In this document: positions 1 through 7,873 of the stretch, piece by piece | Layout of the letters: each line of letters starts with the position of its first letter | How positions within the stretch are numbered: the stretch's first letter is position 1 | NCBI GenBank assembly: GCA_942491465.1 | Contig: CALOBA010000021.1 | Coordinates: 1-43,248 of the forward strand | Reading direction: 5' to 3' | Source of the DNA: CALOBA01 sp942491465 | Lineage (GTDB): Bacteria > Pseudomonadota > Gammaproteobacteria > Chromatiales > Chromatiaceae | Length of the DNA: 43,248 bases | Made by a program: the position numbers and the translations under genes | Notes under the pieces: model-generated | What the model saw: the letters and a program-made list of their open reading frames with translations, nothing else | Told to the model about the DNA's origin: nothing | Databases searched by the model: none

Positions 1-210
1 GGTCGTAGATGCGCGCGGCCTGGCCCTTGGGGAAGCGGGTGTGCAGGGCGTCGCGGAACTTGGCCTCGAGCACCGGGATGCCCTCGGCGCGGCGGCGGCG
101 GTGGCCGATGGGGTAGTCGATGGCGATCTGCTCGGTGCTGCTGGCGTCGGTGGTCAGCACCTGGATGGCGTTGCCGATGGCGCGCTTGTCCGGGTCGTAG
201 TATTCGGCGG
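1..210 (-). pseudogene. 5'-truncated duplicate of the prpD 3' region
   Basis: This stretch matches 7942-8151, inside the intact prpD gene, at 206 of 210 positions and in the same orientation. Read on the minus strand it encodes about 70 residues of the C-terminal part of 2-methylcitrate dehydratase, including the GHRRRRAEGIP segment. Similarity stops abruptly after position 210, and the other side runs off the window, so a C-terminal fragment of at least 70 codons is seen. All four mismatches lie within five consecutive positions of each other (153-157), changing VFFT to VLTT; the rest is identical. There is no start codon and no N-terminal 400 residues, so it cannot make a functional enzyme. 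Recent duplication is the simplest reading; a relic of a second, nearly identical prpD is possible. Confidence 0.85.
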
Positions 211-441
211 ACCTGGAGCCCTCAAGCAATCCAGTCGTGCTGGAGTTGTTTAACTTGTTAGTGAACCATTACTTGGGATCCTGCGCGGCCAGGGCGGGCG
301 CTCAGTTGGGCGGAACGATGCTCAAGACCTGCCGCCTTAATCGGCGCGTGCGCGCCAGCCCCTCCCCGGCGCCCGCTCAGCCCGCCATCGCGTTCCGCCC
401 TGCGCGAGGTCGACCCAGCCAGCGCCATGTCCCTTTCCGGG
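211..441. other. Intergenic junction sequence, no gene seen
   Basis: After the prpD copy ends there are 231 bases without a credible gene. The first part (about 237-280) is clearly lower in GC than its surroundings, the rest is GC-rich. No transposase, terminal inverted repeat or clear terminator was recognised. The composition break beside a gene fragment suggests a recombination or insertion scar. Confidence 0.4.
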
Positions 442-1992
442 TCATGGCGCCAGTGTCTCCACCTCGAACCCCACCAGCGTGCGCTCGAGGCGGCTGAATT
501 CGATGCCGACCAAGTGCATCGGCAGGCCCTCGGCGCGGTACTTGTCGGCGTAGCCGCGGTCCTTGATCTGTTGCAGCGCGGCGCCCTCGGGGGCCAGCTC
601 GACCACCTTGAATTCGAACAGCCAGAGCCGGCCGTTGAAGCGCAGGCGCAGGTCCAGGCGGCCATGGCTGCTGGCGTCTTCGCAGGCCAGGTCGAGCCCG
701 AGGGTGGCCAGGTGGCTGTAGAAGACGCTGGCGTAGAAGCCCTCGAAGCGGGCGATCTCGTTGCCGTCGTGCCACTGGTGCGGGATGGCGGCGAACAGGC
801 TGACGATGTGCTGGCGCAGCGCCTCAAGATCCGCGGCGACGAGGATGTCGTAGAGGCGGCTGACGGCGCGCTCCGCCTGCATGGGATCGCCCATCAGGCC
901 CTTGAGCAGGGCATCGTTGAGCGCGGACTCCACTTCGAGATTCGGATAGCCCAGGCTGTACTCCAGGCGGGCGCCGATCCGGCGCGAGCCAGTGAAGGTC
1001 AGATAGCCGGTCTGCCAGAGCAGCGCCTCGGGGGCGAGATGGTCCACATCGAAGGCGGAGAGCAGCGCCTCCGAGGCCCGCACCCCGGCCAACTCCGGCG
1101 TGAAGTACCCGCGCTCGGTGAGCACATCGACCAGAAAGGTCGGCGTGCCGGTCTCGAACCACCAGGGACGGAATTCGCGGGCATCGAACAGCAGCAGGAC
1201 GTCGAAGGGGTTGTAGACGGCCTCGCCGAGCCAGTTGTAGCCGTTGTACCAGGCGCGGATCTGTTCGCGATCCAGCCCTTCCAGCTCCGGCGCGAAGACC
1301 CGGTCGAGGTCCGCCTCGGTATAGCCGCAGAGCGCCGAGTAGCGCGCATCGACGGTGATGTCCTTGAGGTTGTTCAGCCCCGAGAACAGGCTGACCTTGC
1401 TGAATTTCGACACCCCGGTGAGGAAGGCGAAGCGGATGTGCGCGTCCTGGCCCTTGATCACCGAGTACAGGTTGCGCAGCCCGTCGCGCATCTGCCGCGC
1501 CCTGTCCGGGTCGGTGATGTTGTCCAGGATCGGCTTGTCGTATTCGTCCACCAGCACCACCACGCGCTCGCCGGCGGCGGCGCCGGCCTGACGGATCAGC
1601 TCGCCGAATCGCCCGGACAGGCTGCGATGCCCGCCGCCGACGCCGAGCCGCGCCTCGTTGTCCGCCAACAGCTCGGCGATCTTCTCATCGAGCTCTTGGC
1701 GGTCGCGCAGCACGCCGTCGCCGAAGCTCAGCCGAATCACCGGAAAGCGCCGCGACCAGTCCCAGCCGCGCTCGGCCTCCAGGCCCTTGAACAGGGCCGC
1801 GTTGCCCTCGAACAGCTCGGCGAGCGTGTCGAGGAACAGCGACTTGCCGAAGCGCCGCGGGCGCGAGAGGAAATAGTGCTTGCCCTCGGCGATCAGCCGC
1901 AGCGCAAGGCCGGTCTTGTCCACATAGTAGAAATCGCCCTCGCGGATCTCGCGGAAGGTCTGGATGCCGATGGGCAGGGCGCGTCGGTTCAT
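442..1992 (-). CDS. AAA-ATPase-like / PD-(D/E)XK nuclease family protein
   Basis: A 516-residue protein of the family pairing an N-terminal AAA-ATPase-like domain with a C-terminal PD-(D/E)XK nuclease domain (the DUF1703 type). It opens with PIGIQTFREIREGDFYYVDKT, typical of the family. The P-loop is RPRRFGKS near residues 44-51 and the Walker B strand is VVVLVDEYDKP near 144-154. The nuclease core is GRLDLRLRF followed by LWLFEFKVVE in the last 70 residues, with Asp and E-x-K placed as expected. The length is normal and the frame looks intact. Such genes are often multicopy in purple sulfur bacteria and cyanobacteria; their role is unproven and a mobile-element or defence link is only suspected. 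It sits alone between two gene relics. Confidence 0.9.
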   Translation of the reverse strand: MNRRALPIGIQTFREIREGDFYYVDKTGLALRLIAEGKHYFLSRPRRFGKSLFLDTLAELFEGNAALFKGLEAERGWDWSRRFPVIRLSFGDGVLRDRQELDEKIAELLADNEARLGVGGGHRSLSGRFGELIRQAGAAAGERVVVLVDEYDKPILDNITDPDRARQMRDGLRNLYSVIKGQDAHIRFAFLTGVSKFSKVSLFSGLNNLKDITVDARYSALCGYTEADLDRVFAPELEGLDREQIRAWYNGYNWLGEAVYNPFDVLLLFDAREFRPWWFETGTPTFLVDVLTERGYFTPELAGVRASEALLSAFDVDHLAPEALLWQTGYLTFTGSRRIGARLEYSLGYPNLEVESALNDALLKGLMGDPMQAERAVSRLYDILVAADLEALRQHIVSLFAAIPHQWHDGNEIARFEGFYASVFYSHLATLGLDLACEDASSHGRLDLRLRFNGRLWLFEFKVVELAPEGAALQQIKDRGYADKYRAEGLPMHLVGIEFSRLERTLVGFEVETLAP

Positions 1993-2239
1993 GGCGATGG
2001 ATCGGCTCGGCAGGTCGGAATCGGTACCCGAGACTCTAGCACGGCTGCGCTTTACCTCGATTCCAGGGTCGGACGGGCAGGCAGTTCAAGGTTGCGGTGC
2101 AAGAGCATCAGCGCATTGAACGAGCCGCCCCGCTGTCGCCGGCTCGGCGCTGGAGCGCCGGGGGATGCGCAACGACGCCGGAGCGTCGGTGCGATCAGAC
2201 CTTAGTTGCGATCAGACCCGGGCGCGACGCGCCCCGCGC
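1993..2239. other. Intergenic region with hairpins
   Basis: No gene is seen. Two short hairpins lie at 2146-2159 (GGCGC, loop TGGA, GCGCC) and 2173-2188 (CGACGC, loop CGGA, GCGTCG), both with a similar NGGA loop. A direct repeat TGCGATCAGACC occurs at 2190-2201 and 2207-2218. A further palindrome at 2220-2234 (GGGCGCG A CGCGCCC) lies just downstream of the stop codon of the minus-strand PTS relic and could act as its terminator, although no T-run follows. Confidence 0.4.
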
Positions 2240-4513
2240 TCAGGGCGCCATCGCCGCCTTCATCTCCGCCGCATACTGATCGGCGTTGAGCCCGACGATC
2301 AGGTGCAGCACGCCATCTTGCAGGCGCTGAATGCCCTGCACGCCGGCGGCGCCCATGGCCTTGAGCTTGTCGGGGTTGGCCTTGCCGATGTCGGCGACCT
2401 CGACGCGCAGGCGGGTGATGCAGGCGTCGAGTCCGGCGATGTTGCGCTTGCCACCGAAGGCCAGCACCAGCTCGCGGGCGAAGTCGTCGGCGATGACGTC
2501 CTTGTAGCTGTCGGCCTCGGCGCTGGCCTGCTCGCGGCCCGGGGTCTGCAGGTTGAAGCGCAGGATCAGGGTGCGGAAGACGACGTAGTAGACCAGCGCG
2601 AAGATCGGCCCCAGTGCCAGGATCACCCAGGGCTTGATGTTGTTGACCCAGTACAGGGCGTAGTCGATGAAGCCGTGGCTGAAGCTGTAGCCCAGGCGCG
2701 CGTCGAGCAGGTAGGTGACCAGATAGGCGATGCCCACCAGCACGGCGTGGACGACATAGAGCAGCGGGGCGACGAACAGGAAGGCGAACTCCAGCGGCTC
2801 GGTGATGCCGGTGAGGAACGAGGTCAGCGCCGCCGAGCCCATGATGCCGGCCACCCGCGCCTTGTTCTCGGGCTTGGCGGTGTGGTAGATGGCCAGCGCC
2901 GCGGCGGGCAGGCCGAACATCTTGAACACGAAGCCGCCGCCGAGGATGGCGGCCTCGAAGTCGCCGGCGAAATACCGGCTGATCACACCGTGCACGGCCT
3001 CGCCGGTGTCCGGGTCGATGTAGGTGCCGACCTCGAAGAAGAAGGGCACGTTCCAGATGTGGTGCAGGCCGAAGGGCAGCAGCATGCGCTCGACCACACC
3101 GTAGATGGTCACCGCCGCGGCCGGGTTGCCGTAGGCGGCCCAGTCGCCGAAGCTGCGGATGGCCCCGCCGATGGGCGGCCAGATCAGGGCCAGCACCGCC
3201 GCCAGGCCGATGGCGGCGAAGGAGACGACGATGGGCACGAAGCGCTTGCCGGCGAAGAAGCCCAGGTACGCGGGCAGCTGGATGCGGTAGTAGCGATTGA
3301 ACAGCCCCGCGGCGATCAGGCCGATGAGGATGCCGCCGCAGACGCCGACCCATTTGCCCTCGGCATGGGCGCCGTCGACGGTCTGCCGGATCAGCCGCAG
3401 CACCGCCGGATTCATGCCGTCGGCCTTGGCGCCGAGCTTGGGGTGGCCGCGGTCCATGGCCAGGGCGTATTGGGTCAGGTCGTTGGTGCCGATGGAGAAG
3501 AAGTCGACCTCGCGGGCGAACTGCCGGGCCATGACGGCCGCCGAGGGCACCTCCACCATGATGCCCAGCTCCACGGCGTCGACCGCCTGCGCCGCGGCCT
3601 CCAGCCGGGCCCGCTCCTCGTCCACCAGGCCCTTCACCGAGCGGATCTCATCGAGGGTGGCGATCATCGGGAACATCATCTTGAGCCGCCGACCGTGCCC
3701 GGCGCGCAGGATGGCGCGCACCTGGGTGCGCAGCAGCTCGGGGCGCTCCAGGCCGATGCGCACGCCGCGGATGCCGAGGAAGGGGTTCTCCTCCCGCGGC
3801 ATCGGCAGGTAGGGCAGCGGCTTGTCGCCGCCCACATCGAGGGTGCGGATGATCATCGGCCGGCCGTCCAGCGCATCGGCGATGTCGGCGTAGATCTGGA
3901 CCTGCTCGTCCTCGCTCGGGGCGGTCTGCCGCTCCAGGTACAGGAACTCCGAGCGCAGCAGGCCGACGCCCTCCCCGCCCAGGGGCACGCAGCGGCGCGC
4001 ATCATCCAGCCCGCCGATGTTGGCCACCACCTCCACGCGATGGCCGTCGGTGGTGGTGGCCGGCGCATGGGCCGCGGCCAGGTCGGCCTGGCGCTTCTCG
4101 GCCAGGCGATGCTTCAGCGTCAGGATGCGATCGACCTCGGTGGGGTCCGGGTCGATGCGCAGCTGGCCCTTGCCGCCGTCGAGGATCACCTGGCCCCCGT
4201 CGGCAAGCTCCAGCGCCCGCGGCTCGATGCCGGCCACCGCCGGGATGTCCAGCGAGCGGGCGAGGATGGCGACATGGGAGGTGGCGCCGCCGCCGACGGT
4301 GGCGAAGCCGAGCACCCGCTTGGGGTCGAGCTTGGCGGTGTCCGACGGCGACAGGTCTTCGGCGATGAGGATGCTGTCGGCCGGGATCTCGGGCTCTTCC
4401 AGGGGCTGATCGGTGAGGATGGCGAGCACGCGCCGGCCCACATCGCGCAGGTCCGCGGCGCGCCCGGCGAGGATGGCGTTCTTGAGCTTGGCCAGGCGCT
4501 CGGCGTGGGTGGC
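2240..4513 (-). pseudogene. PTS relic: truncated Enzyme I fused in frame to truncated NagE-type EIICB
   Basis: One open frame contains two PTS pieces. Numbering from a GTG at 4441, the first 370 residues are phosphoenolpyruvate-protein phosphotransferase (Enzyme I): the phospho-His loop GGGATSHVAI, the PEP-binding barrel (GIMVEVPSAA, SIGTNDLTQYALA) and GVCGG near the active-site Cys. From about residue 370 it becomes the N-acetylglucosamine/glucose EIIC (FFAGKRFVPI, TGITEPLEFAFLF), then an EIIB domain with the phospho-Cys in LDACITRLRV. Enzyme I lacks its N-terminal part and its last 80 or so residues; EIIC lacks roughly its first 120. The upstream frame (similarity to about 4513) meets a TAG at 4526-4528. 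The join near 3335 sits in a GGI shared by both partners, so a deletion inside an operon of an Enzyme I gene and nagE is the likely origin. It is probably non-functional, though translation from the GTG cannot be excluded. Confidence 0.85.
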
Positions 4514-4635
4514 TGTCGATCTGAACTACAGTCAACAGCGGCAGGGGCATCGGGCAACGGCATTTCCCTCGGTGAGTTTGCACTTCCAAGGGTACGCCCA
4601 CTCGGCGCTCCTGCCTCTCCTTACTGGGTGGTTGA

Positions 4636-5160
4636 TCGCCTACCGAAATACTCGGTTTTGGGCCAACCGATGGTCAAGGCCCGCGCCTTCAGACCGAGGT
4701 CGACGACATCGAGCTGGAAGACCGAAGCCTGCGCGGCGTCGCATTCGCCGGCGCCGGGCTCAGGCCCACCATGCTGATCAACAACCGTCATCCGACGGGC
4801 CAAAGCCGGGCCGGTCGTCGCTTCACCATGGCCCACGCGCTGTGCCATCTGCTGTACGACCGCGGTTATGGTTGCCGTCTGGCACTGATCAGCGGCCCCT
4901 GGGCACCGGCTGCGGTGGAGCGCCGCGCCAGCGCATTCGCGGCGATGCTGCTGATGCCGCTGGCACTGATCAACCGCCACATCAGCCGCCTCGGCGCCGC
5001 AGACCTGGCCAGCATCGACGCGATCAAGACCCTTGCCGCCGGGATGCAGACCAGCTTCATCGCCACGTTGGAGCATCTGACCAACCTGGGCAAGCTCGAC
5101 CCCGGCGAGCGCGATCAACTGCGCGAGTGGGCCTGGAGCCGCCTTGCGCTTGATAGCTGA
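4636..5160 (+). pseudogene. ImmA/IrrE-family metallopeptidase relic (HALCH instead of HExxH)
   Basis: The open frame from 4636 to the TGA at 5158-5160 resembles the zinc-peptidase domain of ImmA/IrrE proteins, which usually cleave a repressor and often follow an XRE-type DNA-binding domain. The segment SRAGRRFTMAHALCHLLYDR corresponds to the zinc site normally reading H-E-x-x-H; here the catalytic Glu is Ala, while both His are kept. Similarity reaches upstream to a stop at 4633-4635, but no start codon exists before the ATG at 4771, which would give only 129 residues and omit part of the fold. The N-terminal region and any HTH are missing. A truncated, catalytically dead relic is most likely; a short non-catalytic derivative is possible. 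Confidence 0.65.
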
Positions 5161-5192
5161 AGGCCCTGCTGGAAGATCGCTCGCCCGACTAA

Positions 5193-5348
5193 GGCGATTG
5201 CCGGAAACTTTCATACCAGATGACGCAGGATTGATGTTCGCCTTCAAGGAGGGCTAGCGGGAGCATAGCACGCTCTGTGACCGCCAGCCCAACGCCGAAG
5301 GCGGGCGTCAAGACAAGTCAGATGGTATGAAAGTTGACAGAAATCGCC
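5193..5348 (+). mobile_element. MITE-like element, copy 1 (156 bp)
   Basis: A 156-bp unit with imperfect 32-bp terminal inverted repeats (26 of 32 match), starting GGCGATT and containing ACTTTCATACCA. It is flanked by a 3-bp direct repeat TAA (5190-5192 and 5349-5351). A second copy at 24591-24746 has the same length and differs at 8 positions. The interior is structured (GGGCT..GCG against CGCCAGCCC, and GCC..AAGGCGGGC) and too short for a transposase. The right end carries an outward-facing TTGACA (5334-5339). The family of the mobilising transposase was not identified; IS5-like subgroups are known to make 3-bp duplications. Confidence 0.8.
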
Positions 5349-5692
5349 TAAGCCCGACCCGACTCCAAGCTCAGCTACCCGCGTCTGAGGCTCAACGTCC
5401 GCCCCGACCAACAAGGACAGCCACGGATTCATCGCCTGGTGCCGGGGCCCTGCCCCGGAATCGTCTATTGACGGCTCTGCCGTCAACGCCGTCGCCGCAT
5501 GACCGCGCTGCGCCAACGGCGTGCCGGGGCAGAGCCACAATCTGACGCGAAGTCACCTGCCGACGCCACAGATTCGTCTACGACAGCGCCAACCCGGGCG
5601 AAGCGCAACGACATCCGCGGCCCGGATTTCGTCTCATGTCCACGGCTGGGAGCCGCCGGGCCCCGCTGCCGGCTGGAAGCCGGCGCTCCCGC
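5349..5692. repeat. Intergenic region with three GC-rich hairpins
   Basis: No gene is seen in these 344 bases. Hairpins lie at 5442-5458 (CCGGGGC, loop CCT, GCCCCGG), 5468-5486 (TTGACGGC, loop TCT, GCCGTCAA) and 5668-5684 (GCCGGCT, loop GGA, AGCCGGC). The last resembles REP-type palindromes common in proteobacteria. It starts 8 bases beyond the stop codon of the following minus-strand gene, so it may end that transcript. Confidence 0.5.
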
Positions 5693-6484
5693 TCAGCCGG
5701 ACAACAGTGCCCGATAGCTGCGCCAGGTGGCGTAGCCGAGCAGCGGGAAGACGACGATCAGGCCGAGCATCCAGGTGGCGATGCCGATGGCGCTGAGCAC
5801 GACGATCAGCGCTGCCCAGACCAGCATGGCCGGCCAGTTGGCGGTCACGGCGCGGGCGCTGGCATGGACCGCGGTCAGCGGGCCGACGCCGCGGTCCAGG
5901 ATCATCGGGATGGCCACCGCACTGGTGACGAAAACGGTGACCGCCAGCAGCGCACCGATGCCGATGAAGAAGGCGAGCAGCGTCGGGTCCAGGCTGCCGC
6001 CGAGCAGGCCCTGGTCGCTGCCGACGGCGGGCCGCAGCAGGCTGTCCTGGAACGCGAACAGCAGCGCCGAGAAGCGCACCCAGGCGGCCATGATCAGGCC
6101 CAGGAAGATGGCGAACAGGCCCAGGTCGGTGCTGCGCTGCCACAGCAGCCGCAGGCCGGCGATGATGGAGACCTTGTCACCGGCCTCCTGCTGTCGGGCA
6201 GCGGTGTAGAGGCCGGCGGCCAGGAACGGCCCGATCAGCATCAGCCCGGTCACCAGCGCGATGGGGAACCACGGCAGCACCCGGGAGACGGCGAGCGCGC
6301 CGAGGCAGACCGCCGTGAACAGCGAGCCGTAGAGCAGGCTCGGCACCGGGGCCGCGCGCAGCACCTGAAAGCCCTCGTCGAGCCAGTGCAGCGCCGCCAG
6401 GGGCGGGACCTTGTTGACCTGCGGCAGCGGCGTCGACGCGGGCTCGGCGTCGTCATGGGCCGAGTGGATGGCATGGGTGGTCAT
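5693..6484 (-). CDS. DUF2189 family integral membrane protein
   Basis: A 263-residue inner-membrane protein matching the DUF2189 family by length and by the N-terminal block LHWLDEGFQVLRAAPVPSLLYG. About six hydrophobic segments follow, including one at SLFTAVCLGALAV, a pair around 75-90 and 125-145, one near 175-195 and two at the C-terminus ending in GYATWRSYRALLSG. No catalytic motif is visible and the function is unknown; some databases have linked the family to cytochrome oxidase by weak similarity. It stands alone, transcribed away from the Rpn-type gene, with inverted repeats in its upstream region. Confidence 0.85.
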   Translation of the reverse strand: MTTHAIHSAHDDAEPASTPLPQVNKVPPLAALHWLDEGFQVLRAAPVPSLLYGSLFTAVCLGALAVSRVLPWFPIALVTGLMLIGPFLAAGLYTAARQQEAGDKVSIIAGLRLLWQRSTDLGLFAIFLGLIMAAWVRFSALLFAFQDSLLRPAVGSDQGLLGGSLDPTLLAFFIGIGALLAVTVFVTSAVAIPMILDRGVGPLTAVHASARAVTANWPAMLVWAALIVVLSAIGIATWMLGLIVVFPLLGYATWRSYRALLSG

Positions 6485-6878
6485 TGGTTTCTTCTCCCGC
6501 TTCGATGGAAGCGCTTTGGTGGCTGGCGGAACGGGACCTTGGTTGGTCCTCTTCGTGATCGGTTAGAAACCAAGTCTAGCAGTTGGTTTCTGATCCGCCA
6601 GGGTGCCTGCGCTCGGATCGATAGGCTGACCACTTACCGAAACCGGCATGCCCCGGACCCGCACCAGGTCGGTGAGCTTGGGATTGAGCTGGGGCTTGCG
6701 GCCCCGTGCCGACCGCTTCACCGCTGCGGCAGCCCGACGAAACCTGAGCTGCCGGCGCCACCAAGACCGCTACGGACGGGGCGAAAGTCCCGTCCGGCCA
6801 GGTGGGACGCGCCATCAGGGCCGGCGGCGGCTCCCACAGCGGCTTGCAGCGCCTCCCCGCCCGCCCTAGACTCGGCGC
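6485..6878. promoter_or_regulatory. Divergent intergenic region with inverted repeats
   Basis: These 394 bases separate two divergent genes. A perfect inverted repeat AGAAACCAA (6565-6573) and TTGGTTTCT (6583-6591) has a 9-base spacer. TTGGTTTCT recurs at 6484-6492, over the start of the DUF2189 gene. A second inverted repeat, GGACC (6534-6538) and GGTCC (6545-6549), lies between them. The spacing from the minus-strand start (about 80-105 bases) would suit operator sites, but no regulator is known. Nothing else was recognised up to the start of the next gene. Confidence 0.4.
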
Positions 6879-7745
6879 ATGCGCCACCCGATTGATCCCA
6901 AGGTCGATTGCGTCTTCAAGGCCCTGCTCGGGGCCGAGGCCAACAGCGCGCTGCTGATTCACTTCCTGAACGCCGTGCTCGGCCCCGATCTGCCCCGGCC
7001 GATCACCGCGGTGCGGATCATGAACCCCTACAACGAAAAGGAGTTCCTCGACGACAAGCTGAGCATCGTCGATGTCAAGGCCACCGACGACGCCGGCTGT
7101 CTGTATCAGGTCGAGCTTCAGCTGACCTTCGCGGATCTCGGCGCGCGCATCGTCTACGGCTGGGCCGACCTCTACAGCAGCCAGCTCAAGGAGGGCCAGG
7201 ACTACGACAGGCTGCGGCCGACATACTCGATCTGGCTGCTCGGCAGCAGCCTAATCGATAACGATCCGGCCTACGCCCACAGCATCCGCTTGCGCAACAG
7301 CACCGGCCAGGTCTTCGGCGATCACGGCGGCATCTGGCTGCTGGAGATCCCCAAGTTCGCCGCCGAGATCGTGGAGACCGAGCAGGAGCGCTGGATTAGA
7401 TTCTTCAAGGAGGGCGCAATGCTCGACCCGGACAACCTCCCGTCGTGGATGAATACCCCCGAGATGAGGCAAGCCATGAGCACAGTAACCGACTTCTCCG
7501 AGAAGGAGCGCGAATACCATCTCTACCAGGCCCGGCTCAACTATCAGCGCCAGCAGCGCTCGATCCAGCACCAGCTCGAAGCGCGCGACCGCGCACTGGC
7601 GCGAACCAGTGCCGAGCTGGAGCAGGCAAGGGCCGCGGAGATCCGCGAGCGCGAGGCCAAAGAGCACGAGCGCGAGGCGAAAGAGCGCGCCCTCGCCGAG
7701 ATCGAGACCCTACGCCGCCAGCTGAAGGGCCAACAACCGTCCTGA
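6879..7745 (+). CDS. Rpn family recombination-promoting nuclease / PD-(D/E)XK transposase-like protein
   Basis: A 288-residue protein of the Rpn/YhgA-like family (PDDEXK_2). It begins RHPIDPKVDCVFKALLG, the usual opening. The nuclease core is seen as LSIVDVKATDDAGCLYQVELQL, with Asp65, Glu79 and Gln81 in the D...E-x-Q pattern of the family. The last 75 or so residues (from about 210) form a charged Glu/Arg/Ala-rich coiled coil with EREAKE repeats. Members of the family nick DNA and promote RecA-independent recombination in E. coli; the role here is inferred. The gene is intact and lies at the border of the decayed segment, just downstream of the prp operon's end. Confidence 0.88.
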   Translation: MRHPIDPKVDCVFKALLGAEANSALLIHFLNAVLGPDLPRPITAVRIMNPYNEKEFLDDKLSIVDVKATDDAGCLYQVELQLTFADLGARIVYGWADLYSSQLKEGQDYDRLRPTYSIWLLGSSLIDNDPAYAHSIRLRNSTGQVFGDHGGIWLLEIPKFAAEIVETEQERWIRFFKEGAMLDPDNLPSWMNTPEMRQAMSTVTDFSEKEREYHLYQARLNYQRQQRSIQHQLEARDRALARTSAELEQARAAEIREREAKEHEREAKERALAEIETLRRQLKGQQPS

Positions 7746-7873
7746 ACGCCCACGCGAATCACCCCGCCACTCGCGCACGGGGTCGAACGAGGCCGACGCC
7801 GAGCCGATTTCCCGTGCTCGTACGTGTCGACCTGGAGGCCGACACCCCCGGCCGACGCTTGGGCGCCGTTGTG

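Noticed and set aside
427..4777. Long plus-strand open frames over the AAA-ATPase and PTS genes (427-2205 and 2165-4777)
   Set aside because: They oppose genes with clear domains and have the Val/Gly/Asp/Gln-rich composition of antisense frames.
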